Notes: generated by a model from the letters alone, not told the origin. A DNA stretch of 64,000 bases from Streptomyces sp. NBC_01235 (GCF_035989285.1 NZ_CP108513.1:1116001-1180000); one strand, 5' to 3'; numbered from the stretch's first letter, positions 51,025 through 60,405 are shown. Made by a program: numbers and translations.

Positions 51025-52259
51025 TGGTCGCCCAGAGCTTTGTCGATCTTGGGGGCCGCGGTTTTCGCCGCTGCGGAGGGGGAGGCGGACCCGGTGAGCA
51101 CGGCCTGCTCCGCCTCCGCGACGGCCTGCGAGGCCTCGGCATAGTGCGCGCCGTACTGGCGCGGACGGGCGAGGGGCAACTGACTGAGGAAGAACCGCAG
51201 GGCCGGGTCGGACGCCCAGGTGCCCTGGTCGGCGAGGTCCTTTCGGGCGGGGAGTTCGCCGAACGACACCAGGTACGGCACCAGAACAGAGGGGCGCTGC
51301 GTGTACTCCAGGACCTCCCATGCCTTGTCCAGGTGCTTGCTGTTCGCCATCAGGACCCAGTTCTCGCCGCCCAGGCAGGTGGCGGCCTCCTTGTCGCGGG
51401 GCAGCGCCACGACGTTCCAGTCGAAGCCCGCCTTCTTCAGCGTGGGGATCTGCCAGGGGCCGTTGATCTGCATGGCGGCGCGCTGGTTGAGAAACCGCGT
51501 GTTGACGTCCTGCTGGGTCCAGCCCACGCACTGCTCGGACAGGGAGCCCTTGGCGATCAGGTCGTCGAGGAAGGACAGCGCCGTCGCGCCGTACGTGGTG
51601 AAGGTGTCCAGGTCGCCGCCCGCCTGCCACAGGAACGGCAGGAACTGGAAGACGCCCTCCTCGGTCCTGATCGCGCTCAGTGCCAGGCCGTAGCGGTCCC
51701 CGCTGGTCAGCCGCTGGGCGGCGGAGGCCAGTTCCTCCCACGTGGTGGGGGGTTCCACTCCGGCGGACTTGAGCATGGTGGTGTTGTAGTAGAGGGCGAG
51801 GCAGTTGCTGTTGTTGGGGATCCCCAGGGTCTTCCCGCCGACCTGGCAGCCGTCCCAGGGGCCTTTGTAGTACTGGTCGGCCTGGCCCCACTTCTCGACC
51901 CTGTCGGTGAGGTCGGCCAGCAGATGGCTGCTGCCCAGGGTGTTCATGGCGACGTTGTCGACGATGGCGATGTCCGGCAGGTCGCCGGAGATCGCGCCCA
52001 GGGTGAGCTGCCGGTCGAGCTCCGCGAACGGGAAGGTCCGGCGCTCGATCTTCACGTCCGGGACGCCTGCCTCGATGTCCTTGATGAGGCGCTTCATTCC
52101 GGGCTGGAAGTTGTCCAGGGCGAAATAGTCCCACCAGGTGAGGGTGACCGTGCTCGGCTTGCCGGAGCCGCACGAGGTCACGGCTCCGACGAGGCCGAGG
52201 GCGGCCGCTGCCGCGCCTGCGGTACTCAGAAAGCCGCGGCGGTCGACGGGGTACGGCAT
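51021..52259 (-). CDS. Carbohydrate ABC transporter substrate-binding lipoprotein
   Basis: 412 residues. Signal: MPYPVDRRGFLSTAGAAAAALGLVGAVTSC, with twin Arg RRGF and a TSC lipobox. The mature part is a family-1 extracellular solute-binding protein (LTWWDYFALDNF, LYYNTTMLKSAGVEPPTTWEELASAAQRL, MQINGPWQIPTLKK). With two permeases and a broken GH31 downstream it points to uptake of an alpha-glucoside or related oligosaccharide. GAGGAG is 6 nt before ATG 52259. Confidence 0.92.
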   Translation of the reverse strand: MPYPVDRRGFLSTAGAAAAALGLVGAVTSCGSGKPSTVTLTWWDYFALDNFQPGMKRLIKDIEAGVPDVKIERRTFPFAELDRQLTLGAISGDLPDIAIVDNVAMNTLGSSHLLADLTDRVEKWGQADQYYKGPWDGCQVGGKTLGIPNNSNCLALYYNTTMLKSAGVEPPTTWEELASAAQRLTSGDRYGLALSAIRTEEGVFQFLPFLWQAGGDLDTFTTYGATALSFLDDLIAKGSLSEQCVGWTQQDVNTRFLNQRAAMQINGPWQIPTLKKAGFDWNVVALPRDKEAATCLGGENWVLMANSKHLDKAWEVLEYTQRPSVLVPYLVSFGELPARKDLADQGTWASDPALRFFLSQLPLARPRQYGAHYAEASQAVAEAEQAVLTGSASPSAAAKTAAPKIDKALGDQ

Positions 52260-52301
52260 GTTCCACTCCTCGGTGGTTGGTGATCGGGGCTCGGTGAGCG
52301 A

Positions 52302-52358
52302 CGTATCCGAAGGGGGTCGGAAGGTGACGTATCGGCATCCTTCAGACATCGGCGTATC
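52302..52358. promoter_or_regulatory. Three CGTATC direct repeats, ~25-bp spacing
   Basis: CGTATC occurs at 52302-52307, 52328-52333 and 52353-52358, in the region upstream of the binding-protein gene, the last overlapping the LacI-like gene stop. The extended motif is (G)ACGTATC(C/G)G. Candidate operator array for the sugar transport operon; regulator unknown. Confidence 0.4.
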
Positions 52359-53310
52359 AGAAATCGAGGCCGAAGTCCGGGAACTCGGGTTCGGGTTCCG
52401 AACCGGGCACCGGCCGACAGCGACCCGTGCTGGCGCGCAGGGTGATCAGGGGTTTCAGCAGGACATGGCGGGGAGGTGAGTCGGGTGAGCGCAGCCGCTG
52501 CATCATCAGTTCGACGGCGATCCGGCTCATCTCCTTGGCGGGTATCTCCGCGGCGGTGAGCGGCGGGGTCACCTGCTCGGCCCAGGGGCTGGCCGCCACG
52601 CCGACGACCGAGAAGTCGCGCGGCACGCTGCGGCCGTTCCGGGTGAGCCCGCGGTAGACGCCCTCCAGGGCCGCCTCGTTCTGGGTGACCAGGGAGGTGG
52701 TCGCCGGGTCGTCCCGCAGGATCCGCTCCACGACGTCCTCCCCCGAGGCGAGATCGTCGCCGCAGAGGTACGCGTGAGGGGTGAGCAACAGCTTCTTCAT
52801 CGCCTCGGTGTAGCCCTCGTCCCCGAGTCGTGCGAACCCGTACCCGCTGTTGAACAGCTGCTCCGATCGGTTGACGAAGGCGATTCTGCGGTGGCCCAGG
52901 TCGGCGAGGTGCTGGACGCAGCCGCCGGCCAGACCGGCGAAGTCCAGGTCGACCCAGCCGGCCACGTCGGCCCGGCGGTTGCGGCCGATGGCCACGAAGG
53001 GGAAACCCGCCTCGGCCAGATACTCGACGCGGTCGTCCTCCCGGCGGATCTCCATGACGATCACGCCGTCCACCCGCCGGTCACCGACCATCCGCAGGAA
53101 CGAGGGGTCGTCGTGCGTGTCGCCGGGCGAGAGCACCAGGTCGTAGCCGTACGCGGTGGCGGACTCGGCCACCCCGCCGACGAAGGCGAGCTGCATGGTG
53201 GTGTAGTCGCGCTTGCGGCCGGACGGCGGGTAGAGCAGCCCAATCATGTGCGTTCCGCCGCCGGTGCCCGCGGTGCGTCGTGTCGTCGGGGCTTCGGTGC
53301 GCTCTGCCAT
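52357..53310 (-). CDS. LacI-type sugar-sensing protein lacking the HTH domain
   Basis: 317 residues of periplasmic-binding-protein-like fold: IGLLYPPSGRKRDYTTMQLAFVGGVAESA, RVDGVIVMEIRRED, FPFVAIGRN, HLADLGHRRIAFVNRSE, DDPATTSLVTQNEAALEGVYRGL and DFSVVGVAASPWAEQVTPPLTA, all LacI/GalR-effector motifs. LacI proteins begin with ~60 HTH residues before this point; here only ~22 residues precede it, and the phosphatase gene's stop is 2 bp upstream, leaving no room. Either the HTH was lost, or it is a sensor that acts through another protein. Confidence 0.8.
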   Translation of the reverse strand: MAERTEAPTTRRTAGTGGGTHMIGLLYPPSGRKRDYTTMQLAFVGGVAESATAYGYDLVLSPGDTHDDPSFLRMVGDRRVDGVIVMEIRREDDRVEYLAEAGFPFVAIGRNRRADVAGWVDLDFAGLAGGCVQHLADLGHRRIAFVNRSEQLFNSGYGFARLGDEGYTEAMKKLLLTPHAYLCGDDLASGEDVVERILRDDPATTSLVTQNEAALEGVYRGLTRNGRSVPRDFSVVGVAASPWAEQVTPPLTAAEIPAKEMSRIAVELMMQRLRSPDSPPRHVLLKPLITLRASTGRCRPVPGSEPEPEFPDFGLDF

Positions 53311-53312
53311 GG

Positions 53313-55778
53313 TCAGCCGGCCGGGAGGGATTGTTCGGCCCAGATGGTCTTGCCCTCGGGGGTCTGCCGGGTGCCCCAGCCCTGCGTGAGCTGGGCGACC
53401 ATGTGCAGCCCGCGTCCGCCCTCGTCGTAGGTGCGGGCACGGCGAAGGTGCGGGGCGGTGTTGCTGGCGTCGGACACCTCGCAGATCAGGGTCCGGTCCC
53501 GGATCAGCCTGAGGCCGATCGGTACAGCCCCGTAGCGGATGGCGTTGGTGACCAGTTCGCTCACCACCAGCTCGGTGACGAATGCCGCGTCCTCGAGCCC
53601 CCAGGCCGCGAGCTGGCGGGCGGCCTGGACCCGGGCGTCGGCCACGATCGCGGGGTCGGACGGCAGGGACCAGGCGGCGACCTGGTCCGCGTGCAGGGCC
53701 CGGGTGCGCGCGAGGAGCAGCGCCACGTCGTCGGCGGGACTGTCGGGGAGCAGGGCCTTGAGGATGGCGTCGCAGGTGACCTCCAGTGAGGGAACCGGGC
53801 TGGCCAGGGCATCACAGAGCCGTTCGAGCCCGAGACCGACGTCGCGGTCGCGTGCCTCGATCAGGCCGTCGGTGCAGAAGGCCAGCACACTGCCCTCGGG
53901 CAGCTCCAGCTCGGTGGACTCGAAGGGCAGCCCTCCGACGCCCAGTAGGGGACCGGGGGTGAGGCGCACCACGCTGACCGTGCCGTCGGGGAGCAGTACG
54001 ACGGGCGGGACGTGGCCGGCGCTGGCGAGGGTGCAGACGCGGGAGACCGGGTCGTAGACGGCGTACAGACAGGTCGCGCCGATCTCACCGGTGTCGTCCC
54101 GGATACGGCTGTCGACGGTGTCGTCGTCCGAGGTGAGGTGGATGACCAGGTCGTCGAGGTGGGTGAGGAGTTCGTCCGGTGGCAGGTCCACGTCGGCGAG
54201 GGTGCGTACCGCGGTGCGCAGCCGCCCCATGGCGGCGGAGGCATGGATGCCGTGCCCGACCACGTCTCCGACGACCAGGGCCACACGGGTACCCGACAGG
54301 GGCACGACGTCGAACCAGTCGCCGCCCACTCCCGCACCCGTGCCGGCCGGCAGATAGCGGTACGCCACCTCGACGGCCGCCTGTTTGGGGAGGTCACGGG
54401 GCAGCAGACTGCGCTGGAGGGTGAGGGCGTTGATGCGCTCGCGGGTGTAGCGGCGCGCGTTGTCCACGCCGACGGCGGCCCGTCCGGCGAGTTCCTCGGC
54501 GAGCATCAGGTCGTCCTGCTCGAAGGGCGGGGAGCCTTCGGTGCGGGCGAAGACCGCCACCCCGAGGGTGATGCCCCGGGCGCGCAGTGGGGTGGCCATG
54601 ACGGAGTGGAATCCGTACTCCTCGACACGCGCGGTGCGTGTCTCGTCCTCGGCGATCCAGCGGGCGAAGTCGGGGTCGTCCGCGCCGCTGAGCACAGGTT
54701 GCCCACTGGTCAGGCAGCGGGCGGGCGGCGAGAACAGGGGGTAGGTGTCGACCCCGCCGAGGTCGACGGCGGCCTCGGGCACGCCTTCGCCTTCGGCGGA
54801 GGACTGGTGCGCGGCCCTGCGGAGCACCACGGCCGCGTCGACCGGTCCGGGTACGGGCTCCTCCCCGCGCAACACGGAGTCGAGCAGGTCCACGCTGACG
54901 AAGTCGGCGAGCCGCGGGACGGCGAGGTCGGCGAGCTCCTGTGCGGTGCGATTCACGTTCAGCGTGGTGCCGATGCAGGTGCCCGCTTCTTGCAGCAGGG
55001 CAAGCCGCTGGCGGGCCGAGTGCTGGTCGCTGCTGTCGAATGCGGCGGTGCCCACGCCGACGACCTCGCCGGTGGCGGGATCCCGGACGGGCCAGAGCTC
55101 GATGATCCAGGCGCGGTGACGGGCGTGGGCGAGGGCGGTGGTGGGGGCAGGGGCGGAGGACGGCTCCGGGGCCAAGCGCTCGTAGCGCATCGGCGTGGCC
55201 TCTTCGGCGACCCGGCGGACGCAGCGGAGGAAGCCTTCGTCGGCAGGGGCGGCCGCGTGCCGCTCACTTCCGGTCTCGGGGACCTGCTCCCCTCCGGCCT
55301 CGGCGACCTGCTCGCCGCCTTCCGCGGCCGCGTTCAGACGCCACGACCCGGACGCCGTGGTGTGGGTGGAGAGCGCGATCGAGGCCTGGGCGAACGCCCA
55401 CTCCACCATCCTCCGGTCGTGCTCCGACTCCGCGGGACCGGCGGTGACGGTCACGACGAACGCCTGGGGCGTGCCATCGCCGCCCAGCGACGGATGGGCA
55501 TGCAGGGTCACTTCGACGCGGTGGCCGTCCCGGTGCCGCAGTGCCGCCGAACCGCTCCATTCCTGGGAGCCGGTGAGGGAGAGCCCGGCCGCCTCGGGAG
55601 CCTCCCGGCTGAGGAGCAGATCGGCCGCGGCGCGTCCTACGACCTCCCCGGCGCGGTGGCCCAGCAGCCGCCGAGCGCCCTCGCTCCATCCCGTGACGAT
55701 GCCGTCCAGACCGACGGTGACTGTTGCGACATCGACTGACCACCCGCAGTGACCGTTTCCCTGATCATAAGTGGCCAT
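53313..55778 (-). CDS. PAS-GAF-SpoIIE phosphatase with C-terminal HATPase (RsbU-type switch)
   Basis: 821 residues. PAS-like ~15-115 (VTVGLDGIVTGWSEGARRLLGH), a second sensory stretch to ~265, GAF ~270-435, PP2C/SpoIIE ~450-660 (VGGDWFDVVPL, ALVVGDVVGHG, ATCLYAVYDP, LAFCTDGLIEARD, PADDVALLLAR with metal Asp residues) and HATPase_c ~690-821 (VVSELVTNAIRYG, DEGGRGLHMV). These fused proteins dephosphorylate anti-anti-sigma factors and carry the matching anti-sigma-like kinase. ATG 55778 chosen at MATYDQG; there is no strong SD. It ends 2 bp before the LacI-like start. Confidence 0.88.
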   Translation of the reverse strand: MATYDQGNGHCGWSVDVATVTVGLDGIVTGWSEGARRLLGHRAGEVVGRAAADLLLSREAPEAAGLSLTGSQEWSGSAALRHRDGHRVEVTLHAHPSLGGDGTPQAFVVTVTAGPAESEHDRRMVEWAFAQASIALSTHTTASGSWRLNAAAEGGEQVAEAGGEQVPETGSERHAAAPADEGFLRCVRRVAEEATPMRYERLAPEPSSAPAPTTALAHARHRAWIIELWPVRDPATGEVVGVGTAAFDSSDQHSARQRLALLQEAGTCIGTTLNVNRTAQELADLAVPRLADFVSVDLLDSVLRGEEPVPGPVDAAVVLRRAAHQSSAEGEGVPEAAVDLGGVDTYPLFSPPARCLTSGQPVLSGADDPDFARWIAEDETRTARVEEYGFHSVMATPLRARGITLGVAVFARTEGSPPFEQDDLMLAEELAGRAAVGVDNARRYTRERINALTLQRSLLPRDLPKQAAVEVAYRYLPAGTGAGVGGDWFDVVPLSGTRVALVVGDVVGHGIHASAAMGRLRTAVRTLADVDLPPDELLTHLDDLVIHLTSDDDTVDSRIRDDTGEIGATCLYAVYDPVSRVCTLASAGHVPPVVLLPDGTVSVVRLTPGPLLGVGGLPFESTELELPEGSVLAFCTDGLIEARDRDVGLGLERLCDALASPVPSLEVTCDAILKALLPDSPADDVALLLARTRALHADQVAAWSLPSDPAIVADARVQAARQLAAWGLEDAAFVTELVVSELVTNAIRYGAVPIGLRLIRDRTLICEVSDASNTAPHLRRARTYDEGGRGLHMVAQLTQGWGTRQTPEGKTIWAEQSLPAG

Positions 55779-56309
55779 TCTTGCTCTATTCGCGCGGTGA
55801 GGTTCCTCACAGACCCAGCGTGCGCGCCGCAAATGAATCGGACAAGTCAGGCCGAGGAGCCCTCGCACCCGCCGACGGCAGTCCTGCATCGCTCCAACGG
55901 GCGCATTTCACGCGGTGCGACCCCCTGTCATGACATCCGAACGGGTCCGGCCTGCGCTGGGTCACGACGCCGGCGCGGCGGTCCCGCGCGCGGGTCTCGA
56001 GAAGGGGGCGGATTCCTCGGTCTTCGCAAACTCGCGGACACGGCGGGTGGATGTCGGCGAGTTCGGGGCAGCGATCCGGTAGCTGCTTCGGGCGCACGGA
56101 TTCCTCGCCGATCAGCCCATCCGGGTGGCGAGTGAATCAGGTGATGGGCACCACGCACGGTGAGTGCCTGGGGCAGCCCGCACGGAGACGGCCCGGTGCC
56201 GCCAAGTACGCCGAGCGCGGTGGCTTCGCTCACGGGGCCGAACCCCCCGGCGACCAGGCACCCGTCAACACCCTTGCCCCCGTTACGAGCTCCCGCCTAG
56301 CCTGACTTT
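55779..56309. other. Intergenic region, no supported gene
   Basis: About 530 bp between the divergent phosphatase and MFS genes. Several short frames are open but none has family features. The MFS promoter at its right end is TTGCCC ... TAGCCT (56298-56303). Confidence 0.55.
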
Positions 56310-57530
56310 GTGCCGCTGATAAACAAAGCCCGAAGGTACAACGCCGTGCCGGGCAACACCCTCAACCGGCTCCGCATCGCCCTCACCGTCTTCTTCGCCC
56401 TCGACGGCTTCATCTTCGCCGGCTGGGTCGTCCGCATCCCCGCCATCAAGCAACAGACCGGCGCCTCCGCCAGCGCCCTGGGTCTGGCCCTGCTCGGCGT
56501 CTCCGCCGGAGCTGTCATCACGATGATGCTCACCGGCCGCCTCTGCCGGCGCTACGGCAACCACCAAGTCACCATCGCCTGCGCCGTACTCCTCTCCCTC
56601 AGCGTCGCCCTGCCACCACTCACACACTCGGCACCGGCACTTGGCGCCGCACTCCTGCTCTTCGGCGCCGCCTACGGCAGCATCAACGTCGCCTTCAACA
56701 GCGCCGCCGTCGATCTGGTCGCGGCACTGCGCAGACCGATCATGCCCACGTTCCACGCTGCCTTCAGCCTGGGCGGCATGATCGGCGCCGGTCTCGGCGG
56801 ACTGGTCGCGGGATCCCTGTCCCCGACGCGCCATCTGCTGGGCCTCGGAGTCATCGGCCTGCTCGTCACCGCGCTCACGGGACCGACGCTGCTCCGGCAC
56901 GAGCCACCGCGCCCTCCCGACCAGTCCATCACCGGCTCCGACTCACCGGCCCCCGCGAAGGCAACCCCGCACCGCCTGACCACCCGCACCCGCCGTCTCG
57001 TCCTCGTCTTCGGCCTGATCGCCCTCTGCACGGCCTACGGCGAAGGAGCCCTCGCCGACTGGGGCGCCCTGCACCTGGAACAGGACCTGGGTTCCTCCGC
57101 CGGGCTCGCCGCGGCCGGTTACTCCTGTTTCGCACTCGCCATGACGGTCGGCCGGCTCACCGGCACCACCCTCCTCGAACGGCTCGGCCGCACCCGCACG
57201 GTGGTGGCCGGCGGCGCGGTCGCCGCGGCCGGGATGCTGCTCGGCTCCCTCGCCCCGGCCCTGTGGGCGGCGCTTCTGGGCTACGCGATCGCGGGACTCG
57301 GCCTGGCCAACCTCTTCCCGGTGGCCGTCGAACGCGCGGGCGCGCTGGCCGGTCCGAGCGGAGTGGCCGTCGCCTCGACTCTCGGCTACGGCGGCATGCT
57401 TCTGGGCCCGCCCGCCATCGGCTTCATGGCCGACTGGTTCTCCCTGCCCGCCGCCCTCACCAGCGTGGCGGTCCTTGCCGGGGTGGCCGCGGTGATCGGC
57501 TTCGCCACCCGGCGAGCCACGGCCGACTGA
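56310..57530 (+). CDS. MFS transporter (12-helix, drug/metabolite exporter type)
   Basis: 406 residues, 12 membrane helices in two groups of six split near residue 195 by a Pro-rich loop. IRIALTVFFALDGFIFAGWVVRIPAIKQQTG and GRLCRRYGN are typical of an MFS subgroup often close to sugar or drug efflux. The GTG at 56310 lies 6 nt after TAGCCT, fitting leaderless initiation; a second GTG at 56346 with GAAGG upstream is a shorter alternative. Substrate unknown. Confidence 0.82.
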   Translation: MPLINKARRYNAVPGNTLNRLRIALTVFFALDGFIFAGWVVRIPAIKQQTGASASALGLALLGVSAGAVITMMLTGRLCRRYGNHQVTIACAVLLSLSVALPPLTHSAPALGAALLLFGAAYGSINVAFNSAAVDLVAALRRPIMPTFHAAFSLGGMIGAGLGGLVAGSLSPTRHLLGLGVIGLLVTALTGPTLLRHEPPRPPDQSITGSDSPAPAKATPHRLTTRTRRLVLVFGLIALCTAYGEGALADWGALHLEQDLGSSAGLAAAGYSCFALAMTVGRLTGTTLLERLGRTRTVVAGGAVAAAGMLLGSLAPALWAALLGYAIAGLGLANLFPVAVERAGALAGPSGVAVASTLGYGGMLLGPPAIGFMADWFSLPAALTSVAVLAGVAAVIGFATRRATAD

Positions 57531-57612
57531 CCACCACGACTCCAAGCACCCACGCAGCCACGCACCCACGCCTCCTCCCCTCGACCGCACTCCATCCGGC
57601 AGACTCCCCCAC

Positions 57613-58359
57613 ATGGAGACTGCCGAGTTCATCCGCGCCCTGGACCGCGAGGGCCGGTCCCTGGCCTCCGCCGCGGCGGAGGCCGGTCCCGGGGCGAAGG
57701 TTCCGACCTGCCCGGACTGGCAGGTCAGGGACCTGCTGCGACACACGGGCGCGGTGCACCGCTGGGCAACGTCGTACGTGACCGAGGCCAACCCGTCGTT
57801 CCGGCCTCTGGCCGACCCGCCGGACCTCGACGGCGACGAACTGCTGGCCTGGTTCCGCGAGGGCCACCGACGACTCGTCGACACCCTGTCCGCCGCCTCG
57901 CCCGACGTGCGGTGCTTTCACTTCCTCCCCGCACCGTCACCGCTCGCGTTCTGGGCCAGACGGCAGGCGCACGAGACCGCCGTGCACCGCGTGGACGCGG
58001 AATCGGCCCTCGGCCGGACGCCCGAGGAGACCGCCCGGGACCTCGCCGTCGACTTCGCGGCGGACGGCGTCGACGAGCTGCTGCGCGGCTTCCACGCGCG
58101 CGCCAAGAGCAGGGTGCGCACCGAGGAGCCCCGGGTCCTGCGGGTGCGGGCGACGGACACGGACGGCGCCGTGTGGACCGTACGCCTGTCGTCCGAGCCG
58201 CCCGTGACCGAGCGCAACGCCGAAGGGGACGCCGACTGCGAAGTGTCCGGACCGGCGGCGCCGCTCTACCTGTCGCTGTGGAACCGGCTGCCGCTCCCCA
58301 CCGTGACCGGGGACGCCTCACTGGCGACGCTGTGGAGGGAGACGTCCGCCGTGAACTGA
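57613..58359 (+). CDS. Maleylpyruvate isomerase-family (MDMPI/DinB-like) mycothiol-dependent-type enzyme
   Basis: 248 residues. The DinB-like N-terminal domain has the metal His residues in LLRHTGAVHRWA (~47) and RRQAHETAVHRVDAE (~120); the C-terminal domain is MDMPI_C-like (TVRLSSEPPVTER, SLWNRLPLPTVTGDASL). Family members use mycothiol with a zinc site, though many uncharacterised relatives exist. CAGACT 7 nt before the ATG and no SD imply a leaderless start. Confidence 0.85.
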   Translation: METAEFIRALDREGRSLASAAAEAGPGAKVPTCPDWQVRDLLRHTGAVHRWATSYVTEANPSFRPLADPPDLDGDELLAWFREGHRRLVDTLSAASPDVRCFHFLPAPSPLAFWARRQAHETAVHRVDAESALGRTPEETARDLAVDFAADGVDELLRGFHARAKSRVRTEEPRVLRVRATDTDGAVWTVRLSSEPPVTERNAEGDADCEVSGPAAPLYLSLWNRLPLPTVTGDASLATLWRETSAVN

Positions 58360-58372
58360 GGTGCCGCCGACC

Positions 58373-58777
58373 TCAGTCGGCCAGCATCCGGGTCAACACC
58401 GCGCGCTGCACCGGCCGTACGTCGCCGTGCAGCGCGCGCCCCTTCCCCGTGAGCGCCACCCGGACACCCCTGCGATCCTCCGCGCACATGCCGCGCTCGA
58501 CGAGACCGTCCTTCTCCAGCCGCGCGACGAGCCGGGACAGCGCGCTCTGGCTGAGATGGACCCGCTCGGCGATCTCCTGGACGCGGAAACTGCACGAGCC
58601 GTCCGGCGCCACCGACTCGGCGAGGACGTCGAGCACCTCGAAGTCGCTGGCGCACAGGCCGTGTTGATGCAACGCCCGGTCGAGTTCGCACTGCGTACGG
58701 GCGTGCAGCGCCAGCATGTCCCGCCACTGCTCCACGAGCGCCTGCTCGGCCTCGGCCTCGCCCTTCATCGCCGCCAT
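58373..58777 (-). CDS. MarR-family regulator
   Basis: 134 residues, winged helix: ALHQHGLCASDFEVLDVLAES, FRVQEIAERVHLSQSALSRLVARLEKDGLVERGMCAEDRRGVRVALTGKG. The wing DRRGVRVALT is intact. TACGGT (58790-58785) is 7 nt before ATG 58777, so this start is preferred to the upstream ATG at 58801. It is divergent from an MFS exporter, the usual MarR target. Confidence 0.87.
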   Translation of the reverse strand: MAAMKGEAEAEQALVEQWRDMLALHARTQCELDRALHQHGLCASDFEVLDVLAESVAPDGSCSFRVQEIAERVHLSQSALSRLVARLEKDGLVERGMCAEDRRGVRVALTGKGRALHGDVRPVQRAVLTRMLAD

Positions 58778-58828
58778 GGGGCGCACCGTAGCAGAGAACA
58801 AAAATTATTGCACGGGAATTAAATGTGC

Positions 58829-58856
58829 TTGCAATCGATGTATGTGCATGTAATCT
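58829..58856 (+). promoter_or_regulatory. Promoter of the DHA2 exporter gene
   Basis: -35 TTGCAA (58829-58834), 16-bp spacer, -10 TAATCT (58851-58856), then 7 nt to the ATG, implying a leaderless transcript. TGCA/TGTGCA elements around it (for example ATTGCA at 58807-58812) could be a MarR site. Confidence 0.6.
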
Positions 58857-58863
58857 CTCCGGC

Positions 58864-60360
58864 ATGACCTCTCCGCTCCCCTCCCCCGCGTCCCCTCTCA
58901 CCGAGGGCCGCTGGACCGCCCGGCTGTGGGGCACCCTGCTGGTGCTGTGCGCCGCGATGTTCCTGGACGCGCTGGACGTGTCGATGGTCGGCGTCGCCCT
59001 GCCGTCCATCGGCTCCGACCTCGACCTCTCCACCTCGACCCTGCAATGGATCGTCAGCGGCTACATCCTGGGCTACGGCGGCCTGCTCCTCCTCGGCGGC
59101 CGCACTGCCGACCTGCTCGGTCGCCGCCAGGTCTTCCTGGTCGCCCTCGGCGTCTTCGCGCTGGCCTCACTGCTCGGCGGGCTCGTCGACTCGGGTCCGC
59201 TGCTGATCGCGAGCCGGTTCATCAAGGGCCTGAGCGCGGCCTTCACGGCACCGGCCGGCCTGTCGATCATCACCACGACGTTCCCGGAGGGCCCCCTGCG
59301 CAACCGCGCCCTCGCCATCTACACCACCTGTGCCGCCACCGGCTTCTCCATGGGCCTGGTCCTCTCCGGCCTGCTCACGGAGGCCAGTTGGCGCCTCACC
59401 ATGCTGCTGCCCGCGCCGATCGCCCTGATCGCGCTGGCGGCGGGACTCAAGCTGCTGCCGCGCAGTGAACGGGAGAAGGACCACGACGGCTACGACGTCC
59501 CCGGCGCCGTCCTCGGCACCGCCTCGATGCTGCTGCTGGTCTTCACCGTGGTCCAGGCCCCGGAGGCCGGCTGGACGTCCGCCCGCACGCTGCTGTCGTT
59601 CCTCGCCGTCGCCATGCTGCTGACCCTCTTCGTCCTCGTGGAGCGGCGCTCCGCCGGCCCGCTGATCCGGCTCGGCGTGCTGCGTTCCGGCAGCCAGATC
59701 CGCGCCCAGCTCGGCGCGATGGCCTTCTTCGGCTCGTACGTGGGCTTCCAGTTCCTGGCCACCCTCTACATGCAGACGCTGCTCGGCTGGTCGGCGCTGC
59801 ACACGGCGCTCGCCTTCCTGCCGGCCGGCGCGCTGGTGGCGGTCTCCTCGACCAAGGTGGGTTCGATCGTGGACCGGTTCGGGACCCCGCGGCTGATCGC
59901 GGCGGGCTTCGCCTTCATGGTCGTGGGGTACGCGCTGTTCCTGCGCGTCGATCTCGACCCGGTCTACGCCGCTGTCATCCTGCCGTCGATGCTGCTGATC
60001 GGCGCGGCCTGCGCGCTGGTCTTCCCCTCGCTCAACATCCAGGCCACCAACGGCGTGGCGGACCACGAGCAGGGCATGGTCTCGGGGCTGCTCAACACCT
60101 CGGTGCAGGTCGGCGGCGCGATCTTCCTGGCGGTGGTGACGGCGGTGGTGACCGCGGGCGCCCCGGCCGACCCGACCCCGCAGGCCGTCCTCGACAGTTA
60201 CCGTCCCGGGCTGGCGGTGGTGACGGTCGTCGCCGCCGCGGGACTGCTCATCACCCTCCCCGGACTGCGCACCCGACGCGCCCAGGGCTCGGTCCTGGTC
60301 GCCAAGTCGCCCGCGACGCAGGCGGATGCGGAGGCCCAGCCCGTGGGGGTCCGCGACTAG
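58864..60360 (+). CDS. MFS transporter, DHA2/EmrB type (drug exporter)
   Basis: 498 residues, 14 helices, with LDVSMVGVALPSIGSDLDLSTSTLQWIVSGYILGYGGLLLLGGRTADLLGRR (motif A plus the DHA2 signature) and IASRFIKGLSAAF. Length is usual for the proton-coupled drug exporters. It is divergent from the MarR gene (86-bp gap); a drug-responsive repressor/exporter pair is the likely arrangement. A 12-bp-stem terminator follows. Confidence 0.92.
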   Translation: MTSPLPSPASPLTEGRWTARLWGTLLVLCAAMFLDALDVSMVGVALPSIGSDLDLSTSTLQWIVSGYILGYGGLLLLGGRTADLLGRRQVFLVALGVFALASLLGGLVDSGPLLIASRFIKGLSAAFTAPAGLSIITTTFPEGPLRNRALAIYTTCAATGFSMGLVLSGLLTEASWRLTMLLPAPIALIALAAGLKLLPRSEREKDHDGYDVPGAVLGTASMLLLVFTVVQAPEAGWTSARTLLSFLAVAMLLTLFVLVERRSAGPLIRLGVLRSGSQIRAQLGAMAFFGSYVGFQFLATLYMQTLLGWSALHTALAFLPAGALVAVSSTKVGSIVDRFGTPRLIAAGFAFMVVGYALFLRVDLDPVYAAVILPSMLLIGAACALVFPSLNIQATNGVADHEQGMVSGLLNTSVQVGGAIFLAVVTAVVTAGAPADPTPQAVLDSYRPGLAVVTVVAAAGLLITLPGLRTRRAQGSVLVAKSPATQADAEAQPVGVRD

Positions 60361-60368
60361 CCACCAGC

Positions 60369-60405
60369 GTGCGCCCGGCGGGGTCGATTGCCTCGCCGGG
60401 CGCAC
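60369..60405 (+). terminator. Terminator after the DHA2 exporter gene
   Basis: GTGCGCCCGGCG (60369-60380) pairs perfectly with CGCCGGGCGCAC (60394-60405), a 12-bp stem with a 13-nt loop, starting 8 bp after the stop. Strong hairpin, no T-tract. Confidence 0.65.

Noticed and set aside
55779..56309. Small frames in the intergenic region tested as genes
   Set aside because: No SD, no leaderless promoter and no family match; left as non-coding.
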